Of a stretch of 64,000 nt of DNA, positions 27,893 to 36,650 are shown one piece after another. This DNA is from Flexivirga aerilata. Its GTDB lineage: Bacteria; Actinomycetota; Actinomycetes; Actinomycetales; Dermatophilaceae. Made by a program: the position numbers and the translations under genes. Location: assembly GCF_013002715.1 (NCBI RefSeq), contig NZ_JABENB010000001.1, positions 1 to 64,000 of the forward strand, written 5' to 3'. Within the stretch, counting starts at the first letter, position 1. Every line of letters starts with the position of its first letter. The notes beneath the pieces were generated by a model that saw only the letters and a program-made list of their open reading frames with translations, had not been told where the DNA came from and ran no database searches.

Positions 27893-28870
27893 TCAGGGGG
27901 TGAACATCGAGGTCACCGAGCCGTCCTCGAAGACCTCCCGGATCGCCTTGCCGAGCAGTGGCGCGATCGAGAGCGGCGTCAGCTTCTCGAAACCCTTGTC
28001 CGCGGTGATCGGCAGCGTGTCGGTGACGATCACCTCGCGGGCGACCGAGTCGCGCAGCCGGGTCGCGGCCGGATCGGAGAAGATCGCGTGGGTGGCCGCG
28101 ATGACGACGCTCGAGGCGCCTTCGGCCATCAGCGCGTCGGCCGCGTGCACGATCGTGCCGCCGGAGTCGATCATGTCGTCGACCAGGATGCAGGTGCGTC
28201 CCTCGACGTGCCCGATGACCCGGTTGGCCACGCTCTGGTTGGACTGGGTGACGTCGCGGGTCTTGTGGATGAACGCCAGGGGCGCGCCGTCCAGGCGCTT
28301 CGACCAGGCCTCGGCGACCTTGATGCGGCCGGCGTCGGGCGAGACGACCGTGAGGTCCTCGTGGCCGTACTTGCGCGAGACGTAGTCGGTGAGGATCGGC
28401 ATCGCCTGCAGGTGGTCCACCGGGCCGTCGAAGAAGCCCTGGATCTGGTCGGTGTGCAGGTCGACCGCCATCAGCCGGTCGGCGCCGGCGGTCTTGAACA
28501 TGTCGGCCATGAGGCGCGCGCTGATCGGCTCGCGACCGCGGGACTTCTTGTCCTGCCGGGCGTAGCCGTAGAACGGGGTGACCACGGTGATCCGCTTGGC
28601 ACTGGCGCGCTTCAGCGCGTCGACCATGATCAGGTGCTCCATGATCCACTTGTTGATCGGCGCGGTGTGGCTCTGGATGACGAACGCGTCGCACCCGCGC
28701 ACCGACTCCTCGAAGCGCACGTACATCTCGGTGTTGGCGAAGTCGCGCAGCTCGGTCGGCACCAGCTGGGTGCCGAGGTCGGCGGCGACGGCCTCTGCGA
28801 GTTCGGGGTGTGCCCGCCCGGAGAAGACCATCAGGTTCTTCTCGGTGGTGCGCTTCATACCGGTGGTCAT
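27893..28870 (-). CDS. prs: ribose-phosphate pyrophosphokinase
   Basis: A 325-residue PRPP synthase (ribose 5-phosphate + ATP). It has the RPPK signature region (PFYGYARQDKKSRGREPIS), the DLHTDQIQGFFDGPVDHLQA motif and the PRPP loop CILVDDMIDSGGTI. PRPP feeds pyrE and purine/NAD synthesis. ATG 28870 overlaps the glmU stop by 4 bases (ATGA), so the two are coupled, as in most actinobacteria. The 228-base gap to rplY holds no gene. Confidence 0.97.
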   Translation of the reverse strand: MTTGMKRTTEKNLMVFSGRAHPELAEAVAADLGTQLVPTELRDFANTEMYVRFEESVRGCDAFVIQSHTAPINKWIMEHLIMVDALKRASAKRITVVTPFYGYARQDKKSRGREPISARLMADMFKTAGADRLMAVDLHTDQIQGFFDGPVDHLQAMPILTDYVSRKYGHEDLTVVSPDAGRIKVAEAWSKRLDGAPLAFIHKTRDVTQSNQSVANRVIGHVEGRTCILVDDMIDSGGTIVHAADALMAEGASSVVIAATHAIFSDPAATRLRDSVAREVIVTDTLPITADKGFEKLTPLSIAPLLGKAIREVFEDGSVTSMFTP

Positions 28871-30357
28871 GCGGGTGAATCCCCTTGCTCGTCAGTGGTT
28901 TCCGGAGAGTCGGAGGACACCTGCGGGTCACCCGCGAGCGCCTCCTGCGCGGCTTCGTCGGTGCTGGTGCCGGCGCGGCGGCGGGCGACCCAGCCGTCGA
29001 CGTTGTGCTGCTCGGCCCGGGTGATCCCGAGGCGGCCCGGCTCGATGTTCTCGTAGATGGCGGAGCCGGCGGCGACATACACGCCGTCGGCGATGTCGAC
29101 CGGTGCGACCAGCACCGAGTTGCTGCCGATGAAGCTGGCCCGCCCGACAGTGGTGCGGTGCTTGGCCACCCCGTCGTAGTTGGCGAAGATCGTGCCCGCT
29201 CCGACGTTGGCGCCCGCGCCGATCGTGGCGTCCCCGGCATACGTCAGGTGCGGCACCTTCGCGCCGTCGCCGATCTGGGTGTTCTTGGTCTCCACGAAGC
29301 CGCCGATCTTCCCCGCCCGCCCGAGCTCGGTGCCCGGCCGCAGGTAGGAGTAGGGCCCCACGTCGGCCTCGGGCCCGATGTAGGCCAGGTTGGCGTGGGA
29401 GCGCACGACCTTCGCGCCGTCGGCGACCTCGGTGTCGGTGAGAGTGGTGTCGGGGCCGATCTCGCAGCCGGCACCGATCGTGGTGGCGCCGTGCAGCTGG
29501 CAGCCCGGCCGCACCACGGTGTCCTGGCCGACGGTGACGTCGACGTCGACCCAGGTCGTGTCGGGGTCGATCACGATGGCGCCCTGCTGCCGCATCAGGT
29601 CGTCGAGCAGCCGCCGGTTGAGCTCCTTGCCGAGCCGCGCCAGCTGCGCCTTGTCGTTGACGCCCTCGGTCTGCCAGAGGTCGTCGAGCACGTGCGCCCG
29701 CACGTGCAGGCCCTTGCCGACCGCCACGGCGACGACGTCGGTCAGGTATTTCTCGCCCGCCTGCTCGTGGACGTCGACCTGGGCGAGCGCGTCGCGCAGC
29801 ACGTCGGCGTCGAAAGCGAAGATGCCGGAGTTGAATTCGCCGATCTTGCGCTCTTCCTCGGTGGCCTGCTTGTGCTCGACGATCGCCTGCACCTCGCCGA
29901 TGTCGTTGCGCACGATCCGCCCATATCCGGTGGCGTCGTCGAGGATCCCGGTCATCACCGTCACCGCGGCGCCGTGCTCGGCGTGGTCGGCGGTGAGCTG
30001 GAGCAGCGTCTCGGCGGTCAGCAGCGGGGTGTCGCCGGTCGTCACCACGACGGTGCCGGACAGGTCGGGCGGCAGAGCCGCGAGGCCGCACTCGGCGGCG
30101 CGCCCGGTGCCGTAGACGTCGTCCTGCTCGGCGAGCACGACGGCCTCGTCGATCTCGCGGGCGGCCGCGCCGACGGCTTCCTTCTGGGCGCGCACGACGA
30201 CTGCGACGTATGACGCGCCGGTGCCGACCGCGGCACTGACGGCGTGCCCGACCAGCGTGCGGCCCGCGATGCGGTGCAGCGCCTTGTTGAGGCTCGACTT
30301 CATCCGGGTGCCGTCGCCTGCGGACAGGACGATGACGGCTGCGGGTGTTGCGGTCAC
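28867..30357 (-). CDS. glmU: bifunctional GlcNAc-1-P uridyltransferase/glucosamine-1-P acetyltransferase
   Basis: Makes UDP-GlcNAc for peptidoglycan. The 496-residue protein has an N-terminal uridyltransferase (VLSAGDGTRMKSSLNKALH; most homologues have a Pro in place of the Asn) and a C-terminal left-handed beta-helix acetyltransferase with hexapeptide repeats (HLTYAGDATIGAGANVGAGT, shown in part). An acidic Ser/Thr-rich tail of ~35 residues ends it. GTG 30357 with AGGAG upstream gives the true start; the open frame extends further but into the hairpin region. Confidence 0.96.
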   Translation of the reverse strand: MTATPAAVIVLSAGDGTRMKSSLNKALHRIAGRTLVGHAVSAAVGTGASYVAVVVRAQKEAVGAAAREIDEAVVLAEQDDVYGTGRAAECGLAALPPDLSGTVVVTTGDTPLLTAETLLQLTADHAEHGAAVTVMTGILDDATGYGRIVRNDIGEVQAIVEHKQATEEERKIGEFNSGIFAFDADVLRDALAQVDVHEQAGEKYLTDVVAVAVGKGLHVRAHVLDDLWQTEGVNDKAQLARLGKELNRRLLDDLMRQQGAIVIDPDTTWVDVDVTVGQDTVVRPGCQLHGATTIGAGCEIGPDTTLTDTEVADGAKVVRSHANLAYIGPEADVGPYSYLRPGTELGRAGKIGGFVETKNTQIGDGAKVPHLTYAGDATIGAGANVGAGTIFANYDGVAKHRTTVGRASFIGSNSVLVAPVDIADGVYVAAGSAIYENIEPGRLGITRAEQHNVDGWVARRRAGTSTDEAAQEALAGDPQVSSDSPETTDEQGDSPA

Positions 30358-30475
30358 GGGGATCGGAGCTCCTGGATGTCGATTCAGCGGGCACGGGGAG
30401 ATCGTCCGCGCCGTGGTTGCTGTCCGCCGAGCGATGTTACCTGCCTCCGGCCGGTGCGCTGTCCGGTGCGGCCGC

Positions 30476-30555
30476 AAGTGACCCAAAGTGGCCCAAAGGT
30501 CACTTTCCGTCGCAGTGCGGACGCCGCGCGCCCCACATTCGACCTTTCGGGTCAC
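30476..30555. terminator. inverted-repeat element between the nitrilase gene and glmU
   Basis: AAGTGACC (30476-30483) pairs with GGTCACTT (30498-30505). A second partner, GGGTCAC (30549-30555), matches GTGACCC at 30478-30484, and a near copy AAGTGGCCC lies in the first loop. The word therefore recurs in both orientations, as in the other intergenic elements here. Likely 3' end of the hydrolase-family operon that ends at 30559. Confidence 0.65.
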
Positions 30556-30558
30556 GTC

Positions 30559-31389
30559 CTACCGGTCGTCAGCGCCCGCCCGCCGGTAGAGCTCGCCGCG
30601 CCGGTCGGCGACCCGGTCGTTGCGGTCGCCGACCCGCTTGTCGCGGGCTTGCGCCAGGTCGACGGTGGCGACGAGCAGCTGCTCGGTGTCGCCCGGTCGG
30701 GCGATCGCGAGCGAATAGCCGTCGGGGCCGCCGATCACCGAGCCGCCCACCCAAGGCACGCCACGTTCGGTGCCGACGCGGTCGGCCGCGACGACGAAGA
30801 CCCGGTTGAGCGCTCCGGCGACGAGGGCGTTGGCGGTCTCGATCGGCCGCTCGCCGGGAGGGCGCGCGCTCGCCGGCCAGTTGGTCGGCACACAGAGCAC
30901 GTCGACGTCCGTCGCGGCGAGTCGCACCCACTCGGGAAACTCCAGGTCGTAACACACCGCCAGTCCGAGCCGCCCGAACGCGGTCTGCACGACCGGCGGC
31001 CGCTCGTCACCGGCGCCCGACCAGTCCGGCTCGTCCCCCCACAGGTGGGCTTTGCGGTATGCCGCCAGCACCCCGCTGCCGTCGACGACCGCCGCGGCGT
31101 TGAACACCACCTCTCCGGCTGCCTCGGGGAAGCCGTAGACGACGGTGAGCCCGGTCTCGCGGCACACGCCGGCGAGCAACTGCGCCGTCGGGCCGTCCAC
31201 CGGCTCGGCCAGCTCACGCGCTTCCGCCGCGGACGCGAAAACGTAACCAGAAGTGGCGAGTTCGGGCAGCACCAGCAGGTCGGCGCCGGCCGCGGCAGCC
31301 TGCCGCACGGCAGCCACCAGCCGCTCCCGGTTGCCGGCGAGGTCGCCGATCCGAGGAGCGAGCTGATACGCGGCGATGGTCGTGCTCAC
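30559..31389 (-). CDS. carbon-nitrogen hydrolase (nitrilase superfamily)
   Basis: A 276-residue nitrilase-superfamily enzyme, probably an amidase or N-carbamoyl hydrolase. The catalytic triad is complete: Glu43 in LPELATSG, Lys113 in YRKAHLWGD and Cys146 in VCYDLEFPE. GTG 31389 overlaps the permease stop by 4 bases; the much longer open frame upstream is a shadow of the permease. It is the last gene of a three-gene operon (amidohydrolase, APC permease, this enzyme) facing a LacI regulator. The substrate is likely the amide produced or imported by that operon. Confidence 0.9.
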   Translation of the reverse strand: MSTTIAAYQLAPRIGDLAGNRERLVAAVRQAAAAGADLLVLPELATSGYVFASAAEARELAEPVDGPTAQLLAGVCRETGLTVVYGFPEAAGEVVFNAAAVVDGSGVLAAYRKAHLWGDEPDWSGAGDERPPVVQTAFGRLGLAVCYDLEFPEWVRLAATDVDVLCVPTNWPASARPPGERPIETANALVAGALNRVFVVAADRVGTERGVPWVGGSVIGGPDGYSLAIARPGDTEQLLVATVDLAQARDKRVGDRNDRVADRRGELYRRAGADDR

Positions 31390-32753
31390 GAGACCGCCCC
31401 GGACGTCTCGGTCGTCCCATCGGGGTGCGCGTCCTCCCGCAGGTCGAGCGTCGGCGCGGGCCGGCGGAAGCCCCGCGTGAGGAAGACCAGGTAGGCCAGT
31501 CCGGCCGCCAGCCAGCACAACCCGACGGTGAGCGCGGTGCCGGACAGGTTGGTCCACAGCCACACGGTCAGCGCGAAACCGACGAGGGGCACCACACCAT
31601 AGCGGACCAGGTCGCCCGCTGAACGCAGCCCGCGGTCGATGAGGTAGTGCTTCACCACGGAGAGGTTGACCATCGAAAACGCAGCAAGGGCACCGAAACT
31701 CACCATCGCCGCCGCGGTCGGCAACGAGATGAAGAGCGCGACGAGCGAGACCACCCCGACCAGCAGCACGGCGTTGGACGGGGTCCCCCAGCGTCGGTGC
31801 AGTCGCCCGAGCCGCCGAGGCAGGGTGCCGTCGCGGCCCATCGCGTAGAGGATGCGGGCGACGCTCGCTTGAGCGGCCAGTGCCGATGCGACGCAGCCTG
31901 CGACATACGCACTGGTGAAGAAGGTCTCGAAGACGTGCCCACCCAGCCGGATCATCACGTCGTTTGCGGCCGCGTCCTGATCGGTGAATGACGTGAAGTC
32001 GGGGAAGACCAGCGCCGCGGCGTAGGACACCACGATGAAGAGGACTCCCCCGGCAAACGTCACCAGCATGATCGCGCGCGGGATCATCGTGCGGGCATCG
32101 CGCGTCTCCTCCGAAAGCGTTGAGATTGCGTCGAATCCGAGGAATGACAGGCACAGCACCGCAGATCCGCCGAGCACCAGCGACAGTTTCGCGTCGCCGC
32201 TGAAGAAGGGTGCGGTGACCGACGGAAGATCGTGCCCGGCGAACCAGCGCATGCAGAGCCCCAGGAAGACCACGATGAAGACGGCCTGGAAGGCCACCAG
32301 CACGAAGTTCATCCGGGCGACGAGCTTGATGCCCAGCACGTTGAGGGTGGTGACCAGCGCGATCGACACGAGCACGGCGAGCCACTCCGGGACACCGGAG
32401 AGCAGTGCGTGGGTGAAGATGCCGATGACCAGGTAGTTGAGCATCGGCAGGAAGACGTAGTCGAGCAGCAGCGACCAGCCGGTGACGAAGCCGACGCTGC
32501 CGCCGAAGGACTTCTGGGTGTAGGAGTAGGCCGATCCGGCGACCGGGTGCACCTGCACCATCCGGCCATAGCTGTATGCCGTGAAAAACATTGCGGCCAA
32601 AGTAAATACGTAGGCGCCGGGCAGATGGCCACCGGTCTGGACGGTGACCACGCCATACGTGGTGAAGACGGTGAGCGGCACCATGTAGGCCAGGCCGAAG
32701 AGCACGAGCTCGGGCAGGCCGAGGACGCGTTGCAGGCGGGTGGTCGGAGTCAT
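31386..32753 (-). CDS. APC superfamily amino acid/amine permease
   Basis: A 455-residue membrane protein with about 12 hydrophobic segments and the APC signature near TM1 (VLFGLAYMVPLTVFTTYG) and in TM6 (LSFLGFDAISTLSEETRD). It resembles the PuuP/ glutamate-putrescine branch of the APC family and should import an amino acid or amine by proton symport. A gap of only 10 bases separates it from the upstream amidohydrolase, and it overlaps the nitrilase-family gene, so the three act together. The substrate is not deducible. Confidence 0.9.
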   Translation of the reverse strand: MTPTTRLQRVLGLPELVLFGLAYMVPLTVFTTYGVVTVQTGGHLPGAYVFTLAAMFFTAYSYGRMVQVHPVAGSAYSYTQKSFGGSVGFVTGWSLLLDYVFLPMLNYLVIGIFTHALLSGVPEWLAVLVSIALVTTLNVLGIKLVARMNFVLVAFQAVFIVVFLGLCMRWFAGHDLPSVTAPFFSGDAKLSLVLGGSAVLCLSFLGFDAISTLSEETRDARTMIPRAIMLVTFAGGVLFIVVSYAAALVFPDFTSFTDQDAAANDVMIRLGGHVFETFFTSAYVAGCVASALAAQASVARILYAMGRDGTLPRRLGRLHRRWGTPSNAVLLVGVVSLVALFISLPTAAAMVSFGALAAFSMVNLSVVKHYLIDRGLRSAGDLVRYGVVPLVGFALTVWLWTNLSGTALTVGLCWLAAGLAYLVFLTRGFRRPAPTLDLREDAHPDGTTETSGAVS

Positions 32754-32763
32754 TGGGCGCCTC

Positions 32764-34365
32764 TCACGAGCGGTCGTGCACGACCCGGCCGGACGCGACG
32801 GTCAGGGTGACCGTCGCGTCGGTCGGCAGTGCTCCGGGCCGGGTGATGTCGTGGTCGAGCAGGGCGAGGTCGGCCCGGGCGCCGACCGCGATGCGGCCGG
32901 CGTCGTCGTCGTGGTTGACGTATGCCGAGCCGGCGGTGAACGCAGTGATCGCGGTCTGCGGGTCGAGCGCCTGAGCCGGCAGGAACGGCTCGCTGCCCCG
33001 CCGCGCCGGATCGGTGCGCGTGATCGCAACTTCCAACTGCGCCAAGGGATCTGCGGTGGTGACCGACCAGTCGCTGCCCATCGCGAGCCGGGCACCGGAG
33101 GCGGCGAGGTCGGCGAAGGGGTATTGCCGGCCGGCGCGTTCGGGGCCGAGGAAGGGCATGGTCAGTTCGTCCATCTGCGGCTCGTGCTGCGCCCAGTAGG
33201 CCTGCAGGTTGGCGACCACGCCGAGCTTCGCGAAGCGAGGGAGGTCGTCGGGATGGATCAGCTGCAGATGAGCCACGGTATGCCGCAGGTCGCGATCGTG
33301 GGGCGCGGCGGCCTCGAGGGCGTCGAGCACGTCCCGCACCGCCCGGTCGCCGATCGCGTGCAGGTGCATCTGGAAGCGCTCGGCGGCCAGTCGCGGCACG
33401 GCCTCCAGCAGCAGCTCGCGGTCGACGTAGCTGAGTCCGGTGCCGTGCTGGGCCGCACATCCGCAGTAGGGGTCGAGCAGCGCTCCGGTGAAGTTCTCCA
33501 GCACGCCGTCCGCCATGATCTTGACCGTGCTCGGGTGAAACCCGTTGGCAGCGCCCGTCTCCCGCTGCTCGATCAGGTCGTCCAGCTGCTCCAGGCCACG
33601 GTGCCGGTCCCACCAGAGCGCGCCGACGACCCGGGCGGTGAGCTGCCCCATCATGCCGAGCTCCCGATAGGCGGCGAGCGAGTCGGGTGTCACCCAGGCG
33701 TCCTGCCAGCCGGTAATGCCGAGCGCGTGGAGGTGGGCCTGCGCGGCGAGCACGGCCTCCCGCCAGGCATCGGCGTCCGGGCGCGGGACCACCCGGGCGT
33801 CGAAGCCGTAGGCGGCGCCCTGGTGCAGCGCACCGGTCGGTGTGCCGTCCGGACCGCGTTCATACCGGCCGTCGGCCGGGTCGGGCGTCGCGGCGGTGAT
33901 GCCGCCGAGCTCGAGCGCTCGCGAATTGGCCCAGGCGCCGTGCATGTCGCGGTTCATCAGGAACACCGGCCGGTCGGGCACGACGGCGTCGAGGTCCTCC
34001 TTGCTGGGAGCGCCGCCGGGAAAGTGCTCCATCGCCCAGCCGCCGCCGACGATCCACTCGCGGCCCGGGTGTGTGGCCGCGTAGTCGGCGACGCGCCGCA
34101 GGTAGGCCTGCCGGCTGTGGTCGTCGTTGAGCCAGACCCGGCCCAGGTTGAGACCGGCGAACGGCGCGTGGACGTCCTGAAAGCCCGGCAGCAGTAGGCC
34201 ACCCGCTGCATCGACGACCCGGGTGCCCGGTCCGGCGGATGCCTCGGCGTCCGGGCCGAGCGCGGTGATGCGGTCGCCGGTGACGGCCACGGCGGACGCC
34301 TCACGGGCGGCATCGCCGAAGACTCGCGCGTTGCGGATCACCAGGTCGGGGACGGCTTGCGGCAT
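32764..34365 (-). CDS. amidohydrolase (YtcJ/Amidohydro_3 family)
   Basis: A 533-residue metal-dependent hydrolase of the YtcJ type. It has a beta-sandwich N-terminus, FQMHLHAIGDRAV in the barrel, HLQLIHPDD, and MGSDWSVTTADPL with the conserved Asp. Odd point: the first metal motif, normally HxH after GF(x)D, reads GFQDVHAPFAG, so the second His is Pro68. This could mean a single-metal site or a shifted ligand. ATG 34365 follows AAGGAGG. First gene of the LacI-facing operon. Confidence 0.9.
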   Translation of the reverse strand: MPQAVPDLVIRNARVFGDAAREASAVAVTGDRITALGPDAEASAGPGTRVVDAAGGLLLPGFQDVHAPFAGLNLGRVWLNDDHSRQAYLRRVADYAATHPGREWIVGGGWAMEHFPGGAPSKEDLDAVVPDRPVFLMNRDMHGAWANSRALELGGITAATPDPADGRYERGPDGTPTGALHQGAAYGFDARVVPRPDADAWREAVLAAQAHLHALGITGWQDAWVTPDSLAAYRELGMMGQLTARVVGALWWDRHRGLEQLDDLIEQRETGAANGFHPSTVKIMADGVLENFTGALLDPYCGCAAQHGTGLSYVDRELLLEAVPRLAAERFQMHLHAIGDRAVRDVLDALEAAAPHDRDLRHTVAHLQLIHPDDLPRFAKLGVVANLQAYWAQHEPQMDELTMPFLGPERAGRQYPFADLAASGARLAMGSDWSVTTADPLAQLEVAITRTDPARRGSEPFLPAQALDPQTAITAFTAGSAYVNHDDDAGRIAVGARADLALLDHDITRPGALPTDATVTLTVASGRVVHDRS

Positions 34366-34400
34366 GTGACCTCCTTCACAGCTGCTCCCATGGAAGCACG

Positions 34401-34418
34401 TGCCGAAACGATTCGGCA
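34401..34418. promoter_or_regulatory. LacI-family operator
   Basis: TGCCGAA (34401-34407), ACGA, TTCGGCA (34412-34418): an 18-base palindrome with a central CG, the usual layout of LacI/GalR-family operators. It sits between the divergent amidohydrolase (start 34365) and lacI-type gene (start 34516), so it probably controls the catabolic operon and perhaps the regulator. Confidence 0.85.
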
Positions 34419-34515
34419 ATAGGGATTCGTGATGTGGGACGCCTCTGGGTGGCGGCCGGACCCGTCGGGAGTGCGTAGCGGATCGGGCGTGCGGCGGCGC
34501 ACTAGAGTGACCGCC

Positions 34516-35487
34516 ATGGCCGCGCAACGGATCACGATCCGCGATGTCGCGCGCGCTGCGGGGGTGTCGACCACGACCGTCTCGGATGCCTTGTCGGGTC
34601 GCGGCCGGATGAACGAGGAGACGCGCGAGCGGGTGCGGGCGACCGCCGAGCAGCTCGGTTATGTGGCCAGCGCGGCGGCCCGCAACCTACGCCTCGGCCG
34701 CTCGGGCACGATCGGCGTCTACCTGCCCAATCAGACCGTCGGTTACGACTACTACACCTACCTGTCGCGCGGCGCCGCCCAGGAGGCGCTCGGGCACGGT
34801 TACGCGCTGACGATGATCCCGCCGTGGGACGACGCCGCGCAGTTGCGAGCGCTCCACCTGGACGCACTGATCGTCTCCGACCCGAGCACGAACGACCCGG
34901 TGATGCCGATCCTGCGCGGCCTGCCGGTGCCGATGGTGACGTGCGAACCCGACCTCGCCGACGGGGCCGACCCGGCGGCCGTCATACGGATCGATCATGC
35001 GCGGTCGGTGCGAAACCTGTTGCGGCACTTGCGATCCCAAGGAGCGCGCCGCATCGCCGCACTCACCCCGCCGACCGACACCGGTTTCGGTGTCGAGCTG
35101 CGCGAGTCGCTGGCCGTGCCCGACGTCGAGCTGTATGACGTGGGTTTCGCCTTCGTGCCGGACGAGCTCACCGAGTCGATGCACCAGGTGCTCGCCGACC
35201 GGCCGGACGCCATCCTGTGCACCCCGGACGGCGCCGCCGCCATGGCGATGGACCTGCTCCCCGGTCAGGTGCGCGTGCCGGAGGACATGCTCTTCGCGGC
35301 ATACACCGACACCCCGGGCCTCGCGCTGGCCCGTCCGTCGGTCACCGCGGTCGACCTGCAACCAGCCCTCACCGGCGCCCTCGCCGTCCGCGCCGCGCTC
35401 CGCGCGCTGGGCCAGGACCTACCGCGAGGGCCCCGCCGGGTCGCCACCGAGTTGCGGGTGCGCGAGTCGAGCACGCGACGGCGCTGA
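34516..35487 (+). CDS. LacI family transcriptional regulator
   Basis: A 323-residue LacI/GalR regulator. The N-terminal helix-turn-helix is RITIRDVARAAGVSTTTVSDALSGRGRM followed by the hinge helix (VASAAARNLRLGRSG, with the Leu of the minor-groove hinge replaced by the NLR context). A periplasmic-binding-protein-like sensor domain follows (about 60-310). ATG 34516 gives the standard start. The palindrome with central CG just upstream and the divergent amidohydrolase operon define its likely target. The inducer is presumably an operon substrate. Confidence 0.92.
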   Translation: MAAQRITIRDVARAAGVSTTTVSDALSGRGRMNEETRERVRATAEQLGYVASAAARNLRLGRSGTIGVYLPNQTVGYDYYTYLSRGAAQEALGHGYALTMIPPWDDAAQLRALHLDALIVSDPSTNDPVMPILRGLPVPMVTCEPDLADGADPAAVIRIDHARSVRNLLRHLRSQGARRIAALTPPTDTGFGVELRESLAVPDVELYDVGFAFVPDELTESMHQVLADRPDAILCTPDGAAAMAMDLLPGQVRVPEDMLFAAYTDTPGLALARPSVTAVDLQPALTGALAVRAALRALGQDLPRGPRRVATELRVRESSTRRR

Positions 35488-35516
35488 TCGCCGGGAGCGC
35501 GGGCGGCGGCATACAC

Positions 35517-35538
35517 ATCGCGGTGAATAGACCGCGAT
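35517..35538. terminator. bidirectional hairpin between lacI-type and patatin genes
   Basis: ATCGCGGT (35517-35524), loop GAATAG, ACCGCGAT (35531-35538): a perfect 8-base stem between convergent stops at 35487 and 35571. It can end both transcripts. Confidence 0.75.
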
Positions 35539-35570
35539 CTGCACCGCGGGAGGCCGCAGTCCGCTTCGGG

Positions 35571-36422
35571 TTACCAGAGCCTTTCGACCGTGTCAGCCAG
35601 GGCCTCCCCCTGAGCGCGGCCGGCTTCCGCCGCAGCCTTGCGGCGTGCGGGATCATATGGGTTGGGTCCGATGGCTTCGACGCTTCGCTCGTCCGGCGCG
35701 ATCAGACATACCTCGGCCTGCTCCGCCAAGGCTTCGGCGTCCGCGGCCGCACCGGGAATCTGTCCGTAGCCGGCCGGCATCGGTGCTAGGACGACGATCC
35801 GGTCGTGACCGGCGGCCAGGCGTGCGTTGGCGGTGGACACCATGCCGCCGTCCACCCAGGAGCGACCCAAGAAGTGTTCGAGCGGCCAGACACCGGGGAC
35901 CGCACCGCTGGCCGAAACGGCCTCGGCCAGTGAGACGCCCGCGTGCTCGTCGAAGAGCTGCAGCTCGCCCGTGTCGGCGTCGATCGCGGTGACCTGCAAG
36001 CCGGCCGGCCACTCGCTGGTGACCAGACGTGAGGCGACGACCTGCCGACGGACGGCTGGGGGCACGGGCTCGGGGTCTGCTTTCGAGATGCGCCCCATCG
36101 CCGCACCCACCTTGCGCGGGTCGTCGCCGCCCTCGGCGAGCGCCGCCCACCACGCATTCATGGTGGCCTCGGACGCCGCGACGGCCACCTCGTGCTCATC
36201 CGGGACCAGCTGGGCGGCAAAGAGCCGCTCCATGTCGTAGCCGCTGGCGACCGCGGCCCCGACGAACGAGCCCGCCGAGGTGCCGATCACCGAAGTGGCC
36301 TTGCCCCAGTCGATCCCCCGCGCGCTGAGCCCTGCCAGGACACCGACTTCCCACGCGATCCCGGTCACTCCGCCCCCGCCGAGGACGAGAGCGCGCGACA
36401 GGGGCTGGGTCGAATTCGCCAT
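35571..36422 (-). CDS. patatin-like phospholipase
   Basis: A 283-residue patatin-fold acyl hydrolase. The oxyanion loop is GGGGVTG (15-21), the nucleophile elbow GTSAG holds Ser49, and the dyad Asp191 is in WVDGGMVS. No signal peptide or membrane segment is visible, so it probably acts on intracellular lipids or acyl esters. ATG 36422 fits the family N-terminus (SRALVLGGGG). It stands alone, with convergent neighbour on one side and a tRNA-Gln on the other. Physiological substrate unknown. Confidence 0.92.
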   Translation of the reverse strand: MANSTQPLSRALVLGGGGVTGIAWEVGVLAGLSARGIDWGKATSVIGTSAGSFVGAAVASGYDMERLFAAQLVPDEHEVAVAASEATMNAWWAALAEGGDDPRKVGAAMGRISKADPEPVPPAVRRQVVASRLVTSEWPAGLQVTAIDADTGELQLFDEHAGVSLAEAVSASGAVPGVWPLEHFLGRSWVDGGMVSTANARLAAGHDRIVVLAPMPAGYGQIPGAAADAEALAEQAEVCLIAPDERSVEAIGPNPYDPARRKAAAEAGRAQGEALADTVERLW

Positions 36423-36485
36423 TTCATGACTCCTCGTGTGCTGCGCCAGGACACGCCATTGCGATGTCCCGAGAAATCACCCCGG

Positions 36486-36564
36486 CTCCCCGGGTAGGAA
36501 TCGAACCTACGTCGCTAATCCTGATTCAAAGTCAGGCGGCCCCTACCAGCAGAGCAACCGGGGA
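36486..36564 (-). tRNA. tRNA-Gln (anticodon UUG)
   Basis: A 79-nt cloverleaf on the minus strand. Acceptor TCCCCGG/CCGGGGA; D stem GCTC/GGGC; anticodon stem CCTGA/TCAGG with loop CTTTGAA, giving UUG (reads CAA, glutamine); T arm GTAGG-TTCGATT-CCTAC; discriminator G; no encoded CCA. Two bases (CG) separate the D and anticodon stems, and the variable region is 9 nt (ATTAGCGAC), longer than the usual 4-5 nt of class I tRNAs. The gene is clear; the odd variable region is described as a finding. Confidence 0.88.
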
Positions 36565-36650
36565 ACGTCCCGCACGGGACGCCGACAAGAGTAGGGCAGG
36601 TCCGGCGTGTGGGCACATCGACCATGGCGCAGATGGCAGAGTGAGCAGCT

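Noticed and set aside
24756..29240. A frame of nearly 1500 codons ending in the copper ATPase
   Set aside because: Only the last ~695 codons are protein-like. The rest overlaps rplY, prs and glmU, and the CsoR-type operator and ribosome site mark the true start.
30559..32385. A 608-codon frame ending in the nitrilase-family enzyme
   Set aside because: The first half is an out-of-frame shadow of the APC permease; the GTG overlapping the permease stop is the proper start.
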